Shown: positions 34,225-46,331, numbered from the stretch's first letter. The stretch is 64,000 nt of DNA from Atherinomorus stipes (GCA_023101725.1 JALJCO010008639.1:62001-126000); one strand, 5' to 3'. The notes: generated from the letters alone by a model not told the origin. Program-made: numbers and translations.

Positions 34225-34665
34225 TTAAAGGGGAACTTTGTTTTTTTTTCAATCTGGACCTATTTTCTAGCATGAAATATGTTCATTTACTCAGATAGTT
34301 TTGGTGCAACTTGAATTCCTTTGTGATATATTTAGATCCACTCGAGATCAGCATATGCGCTATATAATGGCAGTGATGGGGCAATCGCGTGCAGCTTCTA
34401 AATAAGGCATTATCTGCCACAAACTCCTTCATTTCACCAATGTTTTGTTACGAAACTTTAGTCGGACCCCCTCTGTTCGAAGCGGCTATTTTGTGGTGAT
34501 TCATCCGTGTTTACAGACTTTTTAACTGCGACAGCTTTGATGACGTCACTATTATGCGACACCATAACAAGTAAATGTCTGTAAATAATGACGAATCACC
34601 ATGAAAAAGCCACTTCAAGCTCACAGGAGGGGTCCAGATTGAAAAAAACTAAAGTTCCCCTTTAA
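34225..34665. mobile_element. TTAA-flanked MITE, family e
   Basis: TTAA edges at 34225-34228 and 34662-34665. The ends AGGGGAACTTTGTTTTTTTT and the inverse of AAAACTAAAGTTCCCCT match, followed by an inner inverted CAATCTGGACC. The edge TTAAAGGGGAA fits the TTAAAGGRR pattern. Confidence 0.75.
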
Positions 34666-34840
34666 TTTCAATAGGCCTTCCAAAACACGTTAAGACCTCA
34701 TCGCCACTTCATGCTGTCATCAGCAACACATCTTTAACCAACTTAACAGCTGTAATCTGAAACTAAACTCCTAGAGTACAACCATGCAGAATTCAGAAAT
34801 GCTGGGAAAGCATGACCTAAGCCAAAAGGGCAAGGTTTAT

Positions 34841-35264
34841 TTAAAGGGACTAGAGGCAGGAATTAAAAAAACAAACATGCATGTCCATTTTTTTAATACT
34901 AATGGGTGATGAAGCGCGAAATACCAAAAAGAACGTTTCCACCCACGTTTCTCACCGTTGCCTTGAACAGGCTCTGTGCTCCAAAATGCGCTGCAATTCG
35001 GTGTCCAAATTTCCCGCGCTGCCCTGCGGATGTGACGTCAAATGACGCTACATCGCAGTTTTGATACAGGAAGAAGACGGTCGTGGTAAATTCAAACACT
35101 GTTAGCGATAGTTTTTGATTCTTCTGCCATCAACAGATGAGATTAGTAAACAACATTATAGCCTCAGTTTGTGCACGCTCCCGTGACGGCTTGGCTCATG
35201 GCTGCAGTTACCTGAAGCGGCAGTCATGAGTTTCGTTTCTTAATCTTGCCTCAAGTCCCTTTAA
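34841..35264 (+). mobile_element. TTAA-flanked MITE, family a, copy 2
   Basis: Same family and orientation as 19983-20459, with ends AGGGACTAGAGGCAGGA and TCTTGCCTCAAGTCCCT. Its right TTAA (35261-35264) also starts the next repeat (family i). Confidence 0.8.
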
Positions 35265-36440
35265 AGGGTTGGCAATGTTGGAAAAACAGCTCTAGCAAGC
35301 TGCATTTTTTTAAAAACACACCACACACCACCTGAAACCATGCCTTCAGAGCACGGGGACGTGTGAGCTGAACTGTTACGAGCAGGTTAACAATAACAGC
35401 CGAGTGGATAGCTTGTTAGCTTGCTAGTAAACAGCTGGCAAAACACGTTTCTAAAAGCCTTAAAGGAGTGATGACATAGCAGTTAAAAACTAGTTTATGT
35501 TGTTGGCATTACTGCATATGTAAATACTCCAAAGAAAAAACGGCATTTTTTACAGCGGAGTATTGTTTTGAAACGCCAGACCTCACTTCCTCAGTAATAC
35601 AGTTGGGTCCGGTGATGATATGGAGCTTTACCCGGAGACCACGTTGACTTCATTTTGATTGGCTACACCTTATTTCGCTATGACCTTATTTGGAGAATCT
35701 AGGTCAAGCTGCGGTCGGACTTTGCTAAAGGCTAACTGCTAGCAACATGGGCACTTCAGACAGTGAGCTACGTTTATCAGACAAGACAGCATTTAGAAAA
35801 TAAATAAACTTACAGGTAATGACAAGGTTGTGGTCGCCTCCCTCAGTGTTGCTGCAGAAGTTTTCTTTTAAATTAATTTGTTTGAAAACCCAGACCTGAC
35901 TGCACAGAAGTTACTACTAGCTCCATACACGCAGCTGAATCAGACTGGGAGGGGAGGGGGAGCGGACGGTGCATTGACCGTTAGGAGAGAGAGGGGGTGG
36001 GGGGGGGGGTGTTTATTTGATAGTGTGCTCTTATTGGAGCAATTAAATTACGTAGAATGATAGAACTACGTAGAATGATAAGCTGCTGTCTGATTCAACT
36101 GTTTCTGAGCAGAGAGACAAAGCTGACAGACCATAAACAGGAACTTTGATTCTCACTCTGGACATTCACATGGCCTCATCAGTGCACAACAGATCATATT
36201 ATACCCCCAAAACCCCAGAAAAGTGAAATTTGATGTCATGGCACCTGTAATTCACTCATCTCCAACTCCCTCTGCGGTGTAAAAAGTCCACACTGCAAAC
36301 GTCAACACCTCCAAGACTTAATCCTTATCTGTTATTTTGGTTTGGTTTGTTTTTTTGATGCAGCAGCAGTTAGCAGTCCATTAGCTATATTTGTTTACAG
36401 TGAGCGGGGCACAGGGGGGCTCACGTGGGGGATGGAGAGA
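35261..36440 (+). mobile_element. TTAAAGG repeat family i, copy 1 (interrupted)
   Basis: It starts TTAAAGGGTTGGCAATGTTG, with GGAAAAACAGCT and GCCGAGTGGATAGCTTGTTAG, then is interrupted by the family-c MITE (35460-36250) and resumes with CATCTCCAACTCCCTCTGCGG. The uninterrupted relative is at 36952-37290. Its right end is not certain. Confidence 0.55.
35460..36250 (-). mobile_element. TTAA-flanked MITE, family c, copy 2
   Basis: The inverse of 15405-16195, with about 98 percent identity over the first 200 bases compared by eye. The left edge is TTAA, the right edge GTAA, a one-base change. It is inserted within a family-i repeat. Confidence 0.8.
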
Positions 36441-36951
36441 GGGGAGCGATAGAGACGAGACATAAAGGCATCGATTGGTTCTTTCTATACTATACGCTGA
36501 AAATGACCAGTTCCTGCCTTTCGGTGCGAATGGCAGGGGTTGGTCAGAGCTTTTACAGAACTGCAGCTCTCACAGAGGTCAGACTGTTTCCCTTCCTTAT
36601 TATGAATACATGATGTATTGATACTGGCAGGATGGAAGGTCCATTTCACCCAGTGTAACAAAAAGTGTTTCTGAACAGGATTACTGGCTTTAAACATGCC
36701 TTTGGTCAGAACACTCAAGCTACCAGCTTATAAACAAGAAAAACTTGAAAAAAAAAAAAAGGTACAGTATTACACGTGCCTCAACTCATTTGCTTTGCAT
36801 TCTACCAGTTTTCAGTTTGTACCAGTTTTTTTTGTCAAACTCTTTGGACACTGCTTGAACACAAATGACATTTAATGCCTCAAAATTCCAATTAAGACTT
36901 TTTAAATACTTTGGAGGGTCTTCATTTTTATCAAATTTGATTTATCAACTT

Positions 36952-37290
36952 TTAAAGGCAGGGTAGGGGATCTTGGAAAAACAGTTCGAACAAGCTACAA
37001 TTGAAAAAATATACACCCCCTAAAAACAAGTCTTCAGGGCACAGGAACGCGTCGGATGCGCTCTTATCATTGACGATAACCGAGAACTGCCGAGTGGCTA
37101 GCTTGTTAGCTTCCAAGTAAACAGCAGAGGAACCACATTTCTAAAAGTGATAATTATCTCACCTCCAACTTCTTCTGCGGCGTAAAACATCCTCACTGCA
37201 AACACCGACACCTCCATGACTTAATCCACATCTGTTTTTTCCTTTTGAAGAGCCAACAGCAGCATAGATAAGAGCAGCGAACAGCCATGT
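36952..37290 (+). repeat. TTAAAGG repeat family i, copy 2
   Basis: It starts TTAAAGGCAGGGTAGGGGAT and shares with copy 1 CTTGGAAAAACAG, GAGTGGCTAGCTTGTTAGC and CCTCCATGACTTAATCC. It is uninterrupted and so shows what copy 1 looked like before the family-c insertion. The right boundary is approximate. Confidence 0.55.
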
Positions 37291-37430
37291 TCTCTCGGTT
37301 CATCTGCATTGAGATTGTCACAGCGAATTGCGAGCGCACACACATGCGCGCAAGGATGGTTGGTGTGCGACAGAAAGCAGTCGGGTTTCATGGACATAAC
37401 AATCATTTAATCAATCAGCACGGGCTGTTC

Positions 37431-37472
37431 AAAACCCCATCCAATGAAATGAATTTCATTGGATGGGGTTTT
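37431..37472. repeat. Perfect palindrome, 20-bp arms, 2-base loop
   Basis: AAAACCCCATCCAATGAAAT is followed by GA and then its exact reverse complement. It would form a strong cruciform or hairpin. No mobile-element end was recognised around it. Confidence 0.9.
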
Positions 37473-37744
37473 TCCAGTGCTGTATATTCCACAGGTGATT
37501 ATTTTAATTTTTTTTTGTGTGTGTGTCAGAACATTTAATTAATTGGCTGCAATCAGGGAGTGAAGAAGACATTAAGCAGTATAGTAAAAAATGCTCCTGG
37601 AAAACATCATCCACCCTGACTTTAATAGGCCTACTTTTTATTTTTTAGACTCTGGGGACACCCTGTGACTGGTCACATGACCGCAAGATTCTAACAGGAG
37701 CATAAAAAGTCAGCATTTCTGACCAAAGACTGCAAAAAAATGGA

Positions 37745-38280
37745 CATTCCCTTTTCAGTCACGTCTGAAGAGGGAAAAGTGAAGCCAGTTGGGTGTTTCC
37801 CACCGTCGCCATCTTGCTGCGTTGCATGTGTTGTCACTCCCAGAAAATACTAAAATGAGCAAAGACAGGGCCGCTCCAAGCTACAGGGTAAAAGATTGAC
37901 ATTCAAGCTAATGCTAACCGAGCTAATCTGATGTGAACAGGAATAAACAAAGATAGGCGGTCTAAAGGTAATACACGCTCAAACTTGCTGTTTACCAGTT
38001 AAAAACCGTTGTTGTGCAACTCTGTAGCTAACTATTAGCCTCCACAGTAATAAAACGGCATACTGTAGTTGCCAGGAAGGTAAACTTGACCTATCAAACC
38101 TAAAATGATTTTTTGAACAGGCTGTAAACATGTTTATTTCTGCTGTGAAGTTGGTCTTTTTAACATGGGAGTCTATGGAGATTTGCTCTGTTTTGGAGCT
38201 AGCCTCTTGTTGATAAAGAAAGAACTACAATTACTTGACTTTACTTCCGCTTCAGTCTTTTCCAGCGGAGTTTGCCCCTT
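37745..38280 (-). repeat. Repeat R1, inverted copy
   Basis: The inverse of parts of 6,600-6,840 and 12,180-12,400, for example GCCATCTTGCTG against CAAGATGGC, and GTAAACATGTTTATTTCTGC. It lacks the LTR element present in the other copy. Confidence 0.5.
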
Positions 38281-38630
38281 GTTTCTGACTCATACATGGG
38301 AGTCAGGCCATTCAGTGATTTATAAACAAACAGTAAAATTTTAAACTGGAAGATACAGGAGCCAATGAAATGACTGAAACACTAGAGTAATGTGGTCAAA
38401 ATGCCTTTTTTCCAGTTAGGAGGCATGCAGCTGCATTTTGTACTCGTTGTAAATGAGGAATAGAAGAGACATCAAGACCGTAGTACAAAACATGGCAATA
38501 ATCCAGACATGCTGTACTGGAGTATTTAAATAAATAAGATTTTGCATGTATTATTGGCTTGTTCTTGCATTTACAGGCAGTTGTGATCTCTTGCAATGCT
38601 GTTGCATACTTTATATAAAAAGAGAAGTGA
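38281..38630 (-). repeat. Fish repeat fragment ('CAGCTGCATTTTG' type)
   Basis: A block with GCCATTCAGTGATTTATAAACA, GGAGCCAATGAAATGACTG and GCATGCAGCTGCATTTTGTA. It belongs to the same broad repeat group as 42,720-43,290. Confidence 0.4.
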
Positions 38631-38869
38631 AGTGGAGGGCCCACCTGCAGCCTTGCACAGGAAAAGCTGTTTCGCTTGAATTTGTGTGTGAATGTGAGGA
38701 CTTGACCGATATCTGTTTCCAGTCTGATGAGACGGAAAGTCCCATAACCTCTTTCATGGGTCCTGTGTGTCCGAGTGTGTCAAGCATGTGTGTGTGTAGT
38801 AGTGTGGGCTGCATCCGGCAGCCAATAGCGTACTATCTCAGAGGAAGCAGGAAGGAACATGAGAAAGTT

Positions 38870-39208
38870 GGCCGACCAATCAGAGGCCAAGCTTGAAGGA
38901 GGAGCCCCCGTTCAGGAAACGTCTGGTGGAGTATCAGGAGCTCAGAGCACCAGCAGACTTCCTAATCGACATAGCTGAGGGTTCAGTCAGTTCGTCTTAG
39001 TTTACATGTTTTTTCATCTTCCAACCTCCGATAATTCGTTCATTCTTCCTTTCTTACTTCTTTAGTCCTATGCCTCTATATCTAGAAACTCTTCTGCTTC
39101 GGAATCTGTGTCTTAATCCCGTCTTCTGTTAAAACACAAAGCACCCATCCACCATCCCCATACAGGATTGAAAAGTATGGTGGTTTTTTGCACGGTGCTG
39201 CTGCAGTC
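38870..39208 (+). promoter_or_regulatory. Possible promoter and 5' UTR for an upstream exon
   Basis: A CCAAT-type word lies at about 38,876 (GACCAATCAGAGG). Mixed-composition sequence without recognised repeats then leads to the candidate exon at 39209. No TATA box was seen. This is an inference from context. Confidence 0.25.
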
Positions 39209-39309
39209 ATGTCCGCTGGCATGGCCGCTCCTTCATTGAGGAAGATATCGTTTGCACGGAGCACCAAACCAAGTACCAGGATGTGTATTCGGGAACAAAG
39301 GGAATTCAT
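39209..39309 (+). CDS. Candidate far-upstream first coding exon, possibly SH3BP2
   Basis: An open stretch starts at ATG 39209 (G at -3), with a second ATG 12 bases later in an excellent context (GGCATGG), and ends in a consensus donor (CAT followed by GTAAGT). The 33 encoded residues (MSAGMAAPSLRKISFARS...) are basic and serine-rich. The exon ends in phase 2. Joined to the exon at 55790 it would read through Ile-Thr into the usual SH3BP2 methionine without a stop. The phase match has a one-in-three chance of being accidental, and the intron would be 16.5 kb. SH3BP2 is known to have alternative N-termini in mammals. It could instead belong to another transcript. Confidence 0.4.
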
Positions 39310-39584
39310 GTAAGTTTGCGCTACCTTGACTTTTCTGAGTGCGTTGCACTGTTTTATTGCGTTTGATATCATGTTCAATTCATTTTCCTTGGTGGACTTG
39401 TTGCCGTGGCAGTCCTCACCAACTCTGGTTTGAAAATGTAAGAATCTTTACTGGAATGATTAAAGGAGCATTTAATTGTTGTTTTCAGGGTTTATCTCAG
39501 TATGGTAACCTTAAAATTAACAGTTCTTCTCATCAACATGGCTTCATCTTTAACATCAGGTGTCCTTTGCAGGACATTCACACA

Positions 39585-40733
39585 CACTTAAAACTCCTAG
39601 GTCAAACTGCTTGGTTGAAAAGGGACCAACTAACTTCTGGGTTTTTTTCAACCCAGACATTTTGGTTGTTGATTTGTTGAACCAACTTCTGGGTTAGAAT
39701 AACCCACCATTGTAGTCAACATAACCCAACTTCTAGGTTGAAATAACCCAACATTGTAGTTAATATATAATTCAATTTCTGGGTTAAGATAACCCAACAT
39801 TGTACTGTAGTCAATATAACCCAACTTCTGGGTTAAGATAACCCAACATTGTAGTCAGTGTAGCCCAACTTCTGGGTTAAGATAACCCAACATTGTAGTC
39901 AATATAACCCAACTTCTTGGTTAAAATAACCCAACATTGTAGTCAATATAAACCAACTTCTGCTTAAGATAACCCAACTTCTGGGTTAAGATAACCCAAC
40001 ATTGTAGTCAATGTAACCCAACTTCTGGGTTAAGATAACCAAACATTGTAGTCAATATAACTCAATTTCTGGGTTAAAATAACCCAACATTGTACTGTAG
40101 TCAATATAACCCAACTTCTGCTTAAGATAACCCAACATTGTAGTCAATATAACTCAACTTCTGAGTTAAAATAACCCAACATTGTAGTCAGTATAACTCA
40201 ACTTCTGGGTTAAAATAACCCTACATTGTAGTCAATATAACCCAACTTCTGCTTAAGATAACCCAACTTCTGGGTTAAGATAAACCAACATTGTAGTCAG
40301 TATAACTCAACTTCTGGGTTAAAATAACCCTACATTGTAGTCAATATAACCCAACTTCTGGCTTAAGATAACCCAACATTGTAGTCAATATAACTCAACT
40401 TCTGGGTTAAAATAACCCAACATTGTAGTCAATGTAACCCAACTTCTGGGTTAAGATAACCCACCTTTGTAGTCAATGTAACCCAACTTCTGCTTAAGAT
40501 AACCCAACTTCTGGGTTAAGATAACCCAACATTGTAGTCAATATAACCCAACTTCTGGGTTAAAATAACACAACATTGTAGTCAATATAACCCAACTTTT
40601 TGTGTCAAATGTTCAACCCAAAAGTTGGGTAAAAAAAAAATAACCCAATTTTCTAGGTCAAAGAAACCCAGTGGTCCCTTTTTAACCCAGCAGAGAGCTT
40701 GGTTATTTTTTATCCAGGAGTTTTTATTGTGTA
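39585..40733. mobile_element. MITE expanded by an internal minisatellite
   Basis: The edges CACACTTAAAACTCCTAGGT and the inverse of CCAGGAGTTTTTATTGTGTA match the edges of the compact element at 57609-57901. Next to both edges lies AGGGACCA / TGGTCCCT. The interior is almost wholly a 44-bp tandem repeat. Confidence 0.75.
39660..40610. repeat. Minisatellite, about 44-bp unit, about 19 copies
   Basis: Each unit runs roughly CCCAACTTCTGGGTTAAGAT, AACCCAACATTGTAGTCAAT, AT. I counted 19 ATTGTAG-type cores. Variants include short units lacking GGG (TTCTGCTTAAG) and ATTGTACTGTAG. The copies are direct, with no spacers. Confidence 0.9.
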
Positions 40734-41999
40734 TTACAGGTCAATGAAGCAATGGATGGATTTATCGGTATTACTGTAACTGCTGTTTAAAAAATTCAAA
40801 ACATATTCCACTGTTATTCCATTTACATTGGACATGTTGATAATAACCTCACCCAGAATATCTGGTCTGTGTTGTGAAACAGGTCAACATTTCTGTGATG
40901 CTGAAGAATCTGGAATTTTAACACACCATTCAAAGAAGTAGCATTTTCTCACCTTTTAGCAGATGTGACACTTTTCTGGAAATAGACAAAGTATTTAAGT
41001 GACACCTACTCTCCAACGGATATAGCACAGTGTGTCTTAAACATGACATACTAGAAATAAAAGAGAGTGAATGAAGTCATGTTTATTGTAATCCACATTT
41101 CCTGATTTGAGAAGAACAACTATGATGCAATGTAAAGCAAACACCAGAGAGGGAAAGATGAGTTATTTTATGCTGAAATCAGGAGTATTTCGACCAGTTC
41201 TGCTGTGACAAAAAGGGATAGAGAAATGTTATGCATGCAACTCATAGTTCTGGTTTGGTTATTGAGGCTAAAAATGATGTAACAACATTGCAAAAGACTC
41301 AAAACTAGGTTTTGCTGCAGGTCACGTCCTATTTTAGGACACATCATTGTTAGTCATCAAGGATTAGCACGACGTGGATGGATTTAGCAGCAATATTTGT
41401 TAATGATAACATAATTTTATGATTTGTTGAAAAATACACAAACATGCTAGCGTAATATCTGTACCAATTACTACTATAAGATATTGGCTTGTTGGTAAAT
41501 TAGAAGGCATCAGTTCTGGCAGTGATTAGTGTGGTTGTGTTGCATTCACTAAAGATGGGACTTTTTTTGCTTTTGTTTTGTTGGACACACATTCATAACA
41601 AAAAATCTTAGGCCATGTAGGCACTGAGAAGCCACTGGCTGAATGGTTGAATAACTTCACTCCTGATTGCCTTCTTTTAAAGCAAATGAATTATTCAGTT
41701 TGTTGTATATCTGTGAGTACACAAGAGCAAAACCTGTAAATATGATAAGTAGCAGAACATAACTGACGATGCATAAATCAATGATTGCATTAAACTTGCG
41801 GTCAACTGAACTTAAGTACTGCAACTTTTCCAAGTCAGTGTCTCCTAAATCTAATGCAACCTTTAGTTTTAAGCCAAAATCAAAGGTATTTTTGACTCTA
41901 TAGACCAGCTCTGTAGTGACAAATAGCGACAGAAAAATGTTGTATTAACTTTGCGTCTCAGAAACAGTCCTCTCTGAGTAGTTTATGTGACCAAAGTCA
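40734..41999. other. Gene-free interval
   Basis: AT-rich sequence; no exon, repeat boundary or RNA gene was identified. Confidence 0.45.
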
Positions 42000-43290
42000 A
42001 GGTCACTTTATTCATAAAGCACTTTTACAACAACCAGTTGGAGCTCAAGGTGCTGTTCAGAACAAACAGCCCTGTAAAATAACTAGTGATGCATGATATG
42101 ATCAATTTCAGCCGATGCCGATAACCGAGAATTTTCTGCTTCTCATGGTTGATACAGATTCAATTCAATTCAATTCAATTCAATTCAATTCAATTTATTC
42201 ACACACACAAATTCATTACATCTTCACATAATACCGATATTAAAGTTGAAAATGATGTAGTATTGTTTTCTTGTGCAAAATGGAAAAATACTTCTGCTCC
42301 ATCTGATGCTGATCCATAGTTTGGAGCGGACCTTGTGTTATTCCCATGCCCCAGGGATTAAAAAGAAAGGAAAACAAACACAAAAACAGCATTCCACAGG
42401 TTTGCCTCCAAACACCGCCTGTTATATATTGATTATTTATAATGATGACTGTTTTCTTTACAATTTCATATTTATGTATTTACTCATTTCAGGGAGCCTT
42501 TTAAGATCTGGCTAGGGGCAACAGATGAAAACTAGCTTTTTGGCTAAATCTGGCATATTTGGATTTTTTTCTCCTGTTTTTTATTTGCTCGGTCCCTATC
42601 AGATACACAAATTAAATGTAAAAATATAGGCTGATATTGGACCAATATTGGGGAAATATTGATATTCAGTTTTAAACCCAATATCTGCCAATATTGACTA
42701 ATAATATTGTGCATCACTAAAAATATCAGAGCAAAGTGAAAGAGCAGTAAGACAACATGAAGAATAAGGTTAAATCACAAAGCAGGGGCATAAAACGCTT
42801 AAAGACAATATACAGTATCAATTTAAAAAAAAAAAAACAGGAATAAAACAGGAAAATATGAATTGAAGTAGAAAACCAAACTGGTGCTAGAGCTAAGGAT
42901 TATAATAAAACTAGAAGGATTCATGAACCAGGTACTAAGAGTTAGAAACCAGATCAAAAAGATGTGTTTTTAGAGAAGTTTGAAAAGGAGAGGCAGATGG
43001 AGTGGATCTAATGGCAACTGGAAGGCCGTTCCAAAGTCGTGGGATAGGCCGATAATGTCCTCTACTCTGACAGTCACACTTAAATCTACTGTTGGAGCCA
43101 CAAGGAGACAAGAAGAGGAGCTTAAGAATCTAAGAGAAACATAGTAGTGAGGTTATGGGGGCAGGACCATTTCGCACTTTGCATGCCAGCATGAGAACTT
43201 TGAACCCTGAACGCAACTAAAAGCCAGTGCAGGTCAGCACGGATAGGCCTGCACCAGTCATCATGCACGCAGCTGCATTTCAGGCTGTTT
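42000..43290. repeat. Fish 'TTTATTCATAAAGCAC' repeat, interrupted
   Basis: The left part (42,000-42,075: CACTTTATTCATAAAGCAC, GGAGCTCAAGGTGCTG) and right part (42,728-43,290: AGATGTGTTTTTAGAGAAGTTT, GGAAGGCCGTTCCAAAGTCG, GCATGCCAGCATGAGAACTTT) belong to one common fish repeat type. It is split by the hAT-like element at 42084. No coding function. Confidence 0.5.
42084..42719. mobile_element. hAT-like non-autonomous element
   Basis: The edges TAGTGATGCATGATAT and the inverse of ATATTGTGCATCACTA are inverted. The flanking 8-mers AAAATAAC (42076-42083) and AAAATATC (42720-42727) differ at one base, fitting an aged 8-bp duplication. It includes an AATTC pentanucleotide microsatellite at about 42,161-42,197. 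Confidence 0.65.
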
Positions 43291-44726
43291 AAAGACCAGC
43301 TGTGGTCTTGAAATCTGAGCTTATGCAGCCACTTTGAATCTGATCGTGACGCATTCAGTCACCTGTTTGCATGCACCTCACCACAGAAACACAGCTGTGT
43401 TATCATTATTCAAACACACAAGCAATCCTCTCAGTGGCTTCCCAGATAGCAGCAACAATGAGGTCAAATTGCTTTGCTGTTTCCTGATGTTTAGTATATG
43501 TTTACCAGTGGGATCACCTGATTGAGCTCTCCATCAGTTCATAAGCAAAATTACAGCAGATCCCAGATGAGTCCGAGAGGAAACTGAGAGGATGCAGGAC
43601 GGGAGCAAAGCAGACAGAAAACGGAGGAAATTTAAACCATATTTCTCCCAACTGCTCTGATGGGAATATGATGTTGTTAGCTAGCAGAATAGACTACCAG
43701 AAATCACTAACAGGGACACAAAAGGGATACAGAGAAAGACATGGTTTAAAATGAGAGGAAAAATAAAAGGCTGAGGTACTGTAGTGCTTCTCACCAACAG
43801 ACATCGTCATCCTGCAGTGTATTAAAAACTGTAACAGTAGTTTTTTTTTTACATAATTTCTTCTTTTTACTGTAGTTTTGAAATATGGGAAATATCAATG
43901 AGATCAAAGACGGCAAATGTAGAATAACATGGAAAAACCTGTGAATAAACAACTTGTCCAATCTTTAAATGGAAATGTGATTTAATTTCACATAAAAAGC
44001 ACAAAAACACATTGTTTAATTCATCATATTTTTTTTAAAAGGTCATTAAAAAATTGTTGAACACATTTCAATTGTTAATACCTCGCTATTTTACTGTGAG
44101 TTTTATTTTAGTGTTCAGATATAATGTTGGCTTAGAGATTGAATAAGTGAACTTTGAAGAAACTGGTTCAATTTTTACTGTAAATCTCTGAGCAAGGTCT
44201 TTACCCATTTTTATAGGTAGTTAAATATTCTGATGTATTTCATTGAACAGTAAAAATAAAACCCTGTGAACATAAATGTGAATTTTCCTCCATATTATCT
44301 ACCCAAAGAGTTTAAAAGCGTTATTCTGGTAGCGGTTTATATTGTACAGTGTAACCTGTGACATCATGAGTGTTGTCATTGCTAGGCAACAAGCACATCT
44401 TCTCTGCTACATTTCCAACTGTTTCACCTGAGAAAGTTATTTTGGATTTATTTTATAAGAGTTGCACACAGCTCCTCCACCCTGCCTCCTTTAGAAAGAT
44501 GACACCATAATCTGGTTCTCCTTGCCGCCACCTGTGCAGTTGACCTGACTGGAATGCCCTCTGTGAACCATGAGGAGACATGACTGCCATGACTGTGTCA
44601 TGAGTCTGTCACAGATTACATCAGTGTCTTTGTGGACAGCATCGTCCCCACAAGAGCAGGGAGGTGTTTTCCCAGTCAAAACCCCTTGGAGTTATTGGTT
44701 TCCAGTCTGAAAAACTTGCTACTGTA
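43291..44726. other. Gene-free interval
   Basis: No exon was recognised on either strand; the sequence is AT-rich. Confidence 0.4.
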
Positions 44727-45162
44727 TAGTCATCCTAAAAATGATTTATACCCTCCAATTAGAGATAATGCTAAATTTACAAAATTATGATTTGGTGAAA
44801 TAAAGTATTGCTTTTGAATTGTGGTTGAAGATAATAATTTTTTTTTTTTTTTTTTTTAAAAATCTGTCCGAGACACATTAGAGCACCTTTTGGACCAACA
44901 TACCTGTCAACATGTGTAGAAGTCTTTTCGCAGTCCTGATTGCAGTGATCGCCTCAGTGCTGCCATCATGCTTGTTTACTTGTTTTATTTATTTGTGTGT
45001 TTGTTTTTAATATTTCTTTTGAACCACAATTCAAAATCAATGTTATGATTTTCATAGAATTTTTATTAATTATTCCTTCTGTCAATTTTGAGCTTATTTT
45101 ACTAACAGCTGATTTTTTTTTCCTTCTTTAATTGGAGGGTATGAATAAATTTGAGGAAGACT
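44727..45162. mobile_element. MITE family F, copy 1
   Basis: Left edge TAGTCATCCTAAAAATGATT then ATACCCTCCAATTA; right edge is the inverse of a similar sequence (TAATTGGAGGGTATGAATAA). It shares GAGCACCTTTTGGACCAA and CTTGTTTACTTGTTTTATTT with copies at 46329, 51304, 58889 and 60143. Confidence 0.65.
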
Positions 45163-46272
45163 AAATGTAAAAGCACGATGGCCTCTGCAGGGTTTGCATC
45201 AGAGAACGACAGGAAATGTGTTCTCATTTTCGACCCCGTTATGGGGGGAGGAAGGCGGGTGGGCCTGTGGGTGCCGCATCTCATTGCTTTGGCTTCCTGC
45301 CTCGTTATCTCACGTCTGTGTATCTGCAGGATTGTTACTTTAGACAGGAAATGCAGCAACAGTAGAACTGTAATTTTCTTAAAAAGTCCCATTTATTGAC
45401 ATGAAATGTGTGTGTGTGACTGTGTTTAGTCTGAGAGGAGTCCTTCCTGCAGCCGTGATGGAAGTGTGACACCGCTGTACAGTAGTTCCTGTTAACGGGC
45501 TCTGCCATATTTGGACACAGGAAGGTAGAATAACAGAACCTGTTAGTATTCCAGCTTTCTGTGGCTGCACTATTACAGAGGAGTGTGTATGCTTGTAAGG
45601 CTTAATTTCTGTTTCAGTTCTGCTTTTGTCATTTTCTCTATCTACAAGGAACTCAAGAATCCTATGTGGTGTTGGTCATTTTTACTTTACAAATAATTAA
45701 TCACACAGATAAAACTCTGCCAATAAGATGTAAGACGTGCAAATATACCACTCAGTGTCTTCATCCTATTCCCTGAATTATCTCAGCCACAAAACGGGGT
45801 CATTTGTGACTAAGAATCACAGCTGCAACTTTGATCTCTGTCTTTTTTCTCAAAGCAAAGCCAGAAGTAAGACCTTGTAAAGAGAGTTTGAAGACTCACT
45901 GATCAGCTGCAATACAGGACAAGTGGTCATAATGAGAGTACAGTTCTGTCTCAGGCTTGATGTGATGTCTTCCCTTGTGAAACTATTCTCCCTGCGTTAG
46001 TGTGTGAGGGTGTTTGCATTACAGTTTCAGTATGTTTAGAAGTATCCTTAACCTTTATGGGTTGCTTTAACTTGCTACATTTTCATTAGAGAGTTAAAAA
46101 AAAGTCCTCTTCCATAAAAGCAATGAAACATGACAGATGAAGTTTTTCCCTTTTTGTAAAATAAATTTTGATCAAATAACTCTAATTAACTTCAGTCTTG
46201 TCAAAATAACCAAATATGGAGTAATTTAAATTATTTTATCCATTCAAATGCCAGTTTAATCACTATTTAGTT

Positions 46273-46328
<56 letters not shown>
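45163..46328. repeat. Gene-free interval with TA microsatellite
   Basis: A (TA)n run occupies about 46,274-46,328 and abuts family-F copy 2. No exon was found in the remainder. Confidence 0.6.

Positions 46329-46331
<3 letters not shown>

Noticed and set aside
6600..38280. Mirrored order of repeats (R1 and family c inverted on both sides) as a large inverted duplication
   Set aside because: The family-a MITEs at 19983 and 34841 lie in the same orientation, and sequence between the mirrored repeats does not match, so this is better explained by separate insertions.
39660..40610. CRISPR-like array
   Set aside because: Units are contiguous and about 44 bp with no unique spacers, the genome is vertebrate, and a MITE origin explains it.
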